Source: JAIBJP01 sp035601195 (GTDB lineage Bacteria; Actinomycetota; Thermoleophilia; Gaiellales; Gaiellaceae). Taken from it: a stretch of DNA of 5,004 nucleotides. Numbering within the stretch: position 1 is the first letter of the stretch; the number at the start of each line of letters is the position of its first letter. The translations under genes and the position numbers were made by a program. Where the stretch lies: positions 1 to 5,004 of the forward strand of contig DATNOU010000055.1 in NCBI GenBank assembly GCA_035601195.1, in the 5' to 3' direction. Of this stretch, positions 4,972 to 5,004 are shown piece by piece. A model generated the notes under the pieces. It did not search any database. It had not been told where the DNA came from and was given only the letters and a program-made list of their open reading frames with translations.

Positions 4972-5004
4972 GTCGGGCCGCGCGTGGCCGTCCGGTTTTC
5001 GGCC

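Larger units (their letters stand above)
4707..5004. other. Region without a convincing protein gene, upstream of the operon
   Basis: These 298 bases hold the doxX ribosome binding site, the tRNA-Leu-like sequence, CTGCAAT repeats and the GTACGCGCA repeat. The operon promoter should be here; I looked for -35 and -10 hexamers upstream of doxX on the minus strand and found none convincing (TTGCAG at 4790-4785 has no matching -10 at normal spacing). A minus-strand frame is open from the window edge to a TGA at 4814-4812, passing through the tRNA-like sequence; it has no recognisable protein features. If a gene, or a mobile element end, lies here, its body is beyond 5004. Confidence 0.6.

Noticed and set aside
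4812..5003. Minus-strand frame open from the window edge to TGA 4814-4812, with an internal ATG at 4901
   Set aside because: It passes through the tRNA-like sequence and shows no domain, membrane or motif signal. It could be the tail of a gene beyond the window, but nothing visible supports that.

Overview
The window is GC-rich, densely packed bacterial DNA. GTG and TTG starts, codon ends rich in G and C, and the protein types (short exopolyphosphatase, APH(6)-type kinase, two-segment NfeD, DoxX) suggest a high-GC actinobacterium. A Thermoleophilia-like lineage (Gaiellales or Solirubrobacterales) is my best guess from the look of the proteins; no marker gene proves it.

Layout. At the left edge is the C-terminal half of a plus-strand Ppx/GppA phosphatase (1-414). 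Everything from 427 to 4706 lies on the minus strand and reads as one tight operon, in transcription order: a DoxX membrane protein (4706-4191), a small NfeD-type membrane/OB-fold protein (4187-3867), an NAD-type glutamate dehydrogenase (3856-2561), a stand-alone CBS-pair protein (2564-2184), an alpha/beta hydrolase (2169-1312) and an aminoglycoside 6-phosphotransferase-like kinase (1307-427). Gaps are 3, 10, -4, about 14 and 4 bases. The operon converges on ppx with only 12 bases between stop codons and no visible terminator.

The kinase gene is broken by a -1 frameshift at about 845-847, in a run of G (minus strand) one base short of what the family needs. Both halves are otherwise well conserved, so this is either a very recent mutation or a sequence error.

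The 298 bases right of doxX (4707-5004) hold no convincing protein gene. They contain the doxX ribosome binding site, the 3' two-thirds of a tRNA-Leu(UAA) on the minus strand with no D arm, and several short repeats around it. The tRNA fragment could be a tRNA pseudogene, an integration-site (att) remnant, or an unusual tRNA.

How the genes may work together: glutamate dehydrogenase links carbon and nitrogen metabolism. Its GTGA overlap with a CBS-pair (adenine-nucleotide-sensing type) protein suggests coordinated production and possibly energy-linked control. The membrane genes upstream and the hydrolase and kinase downstream have no evident common pathway. I see no CRISPR array, transposase, integrase or defence system in the window.
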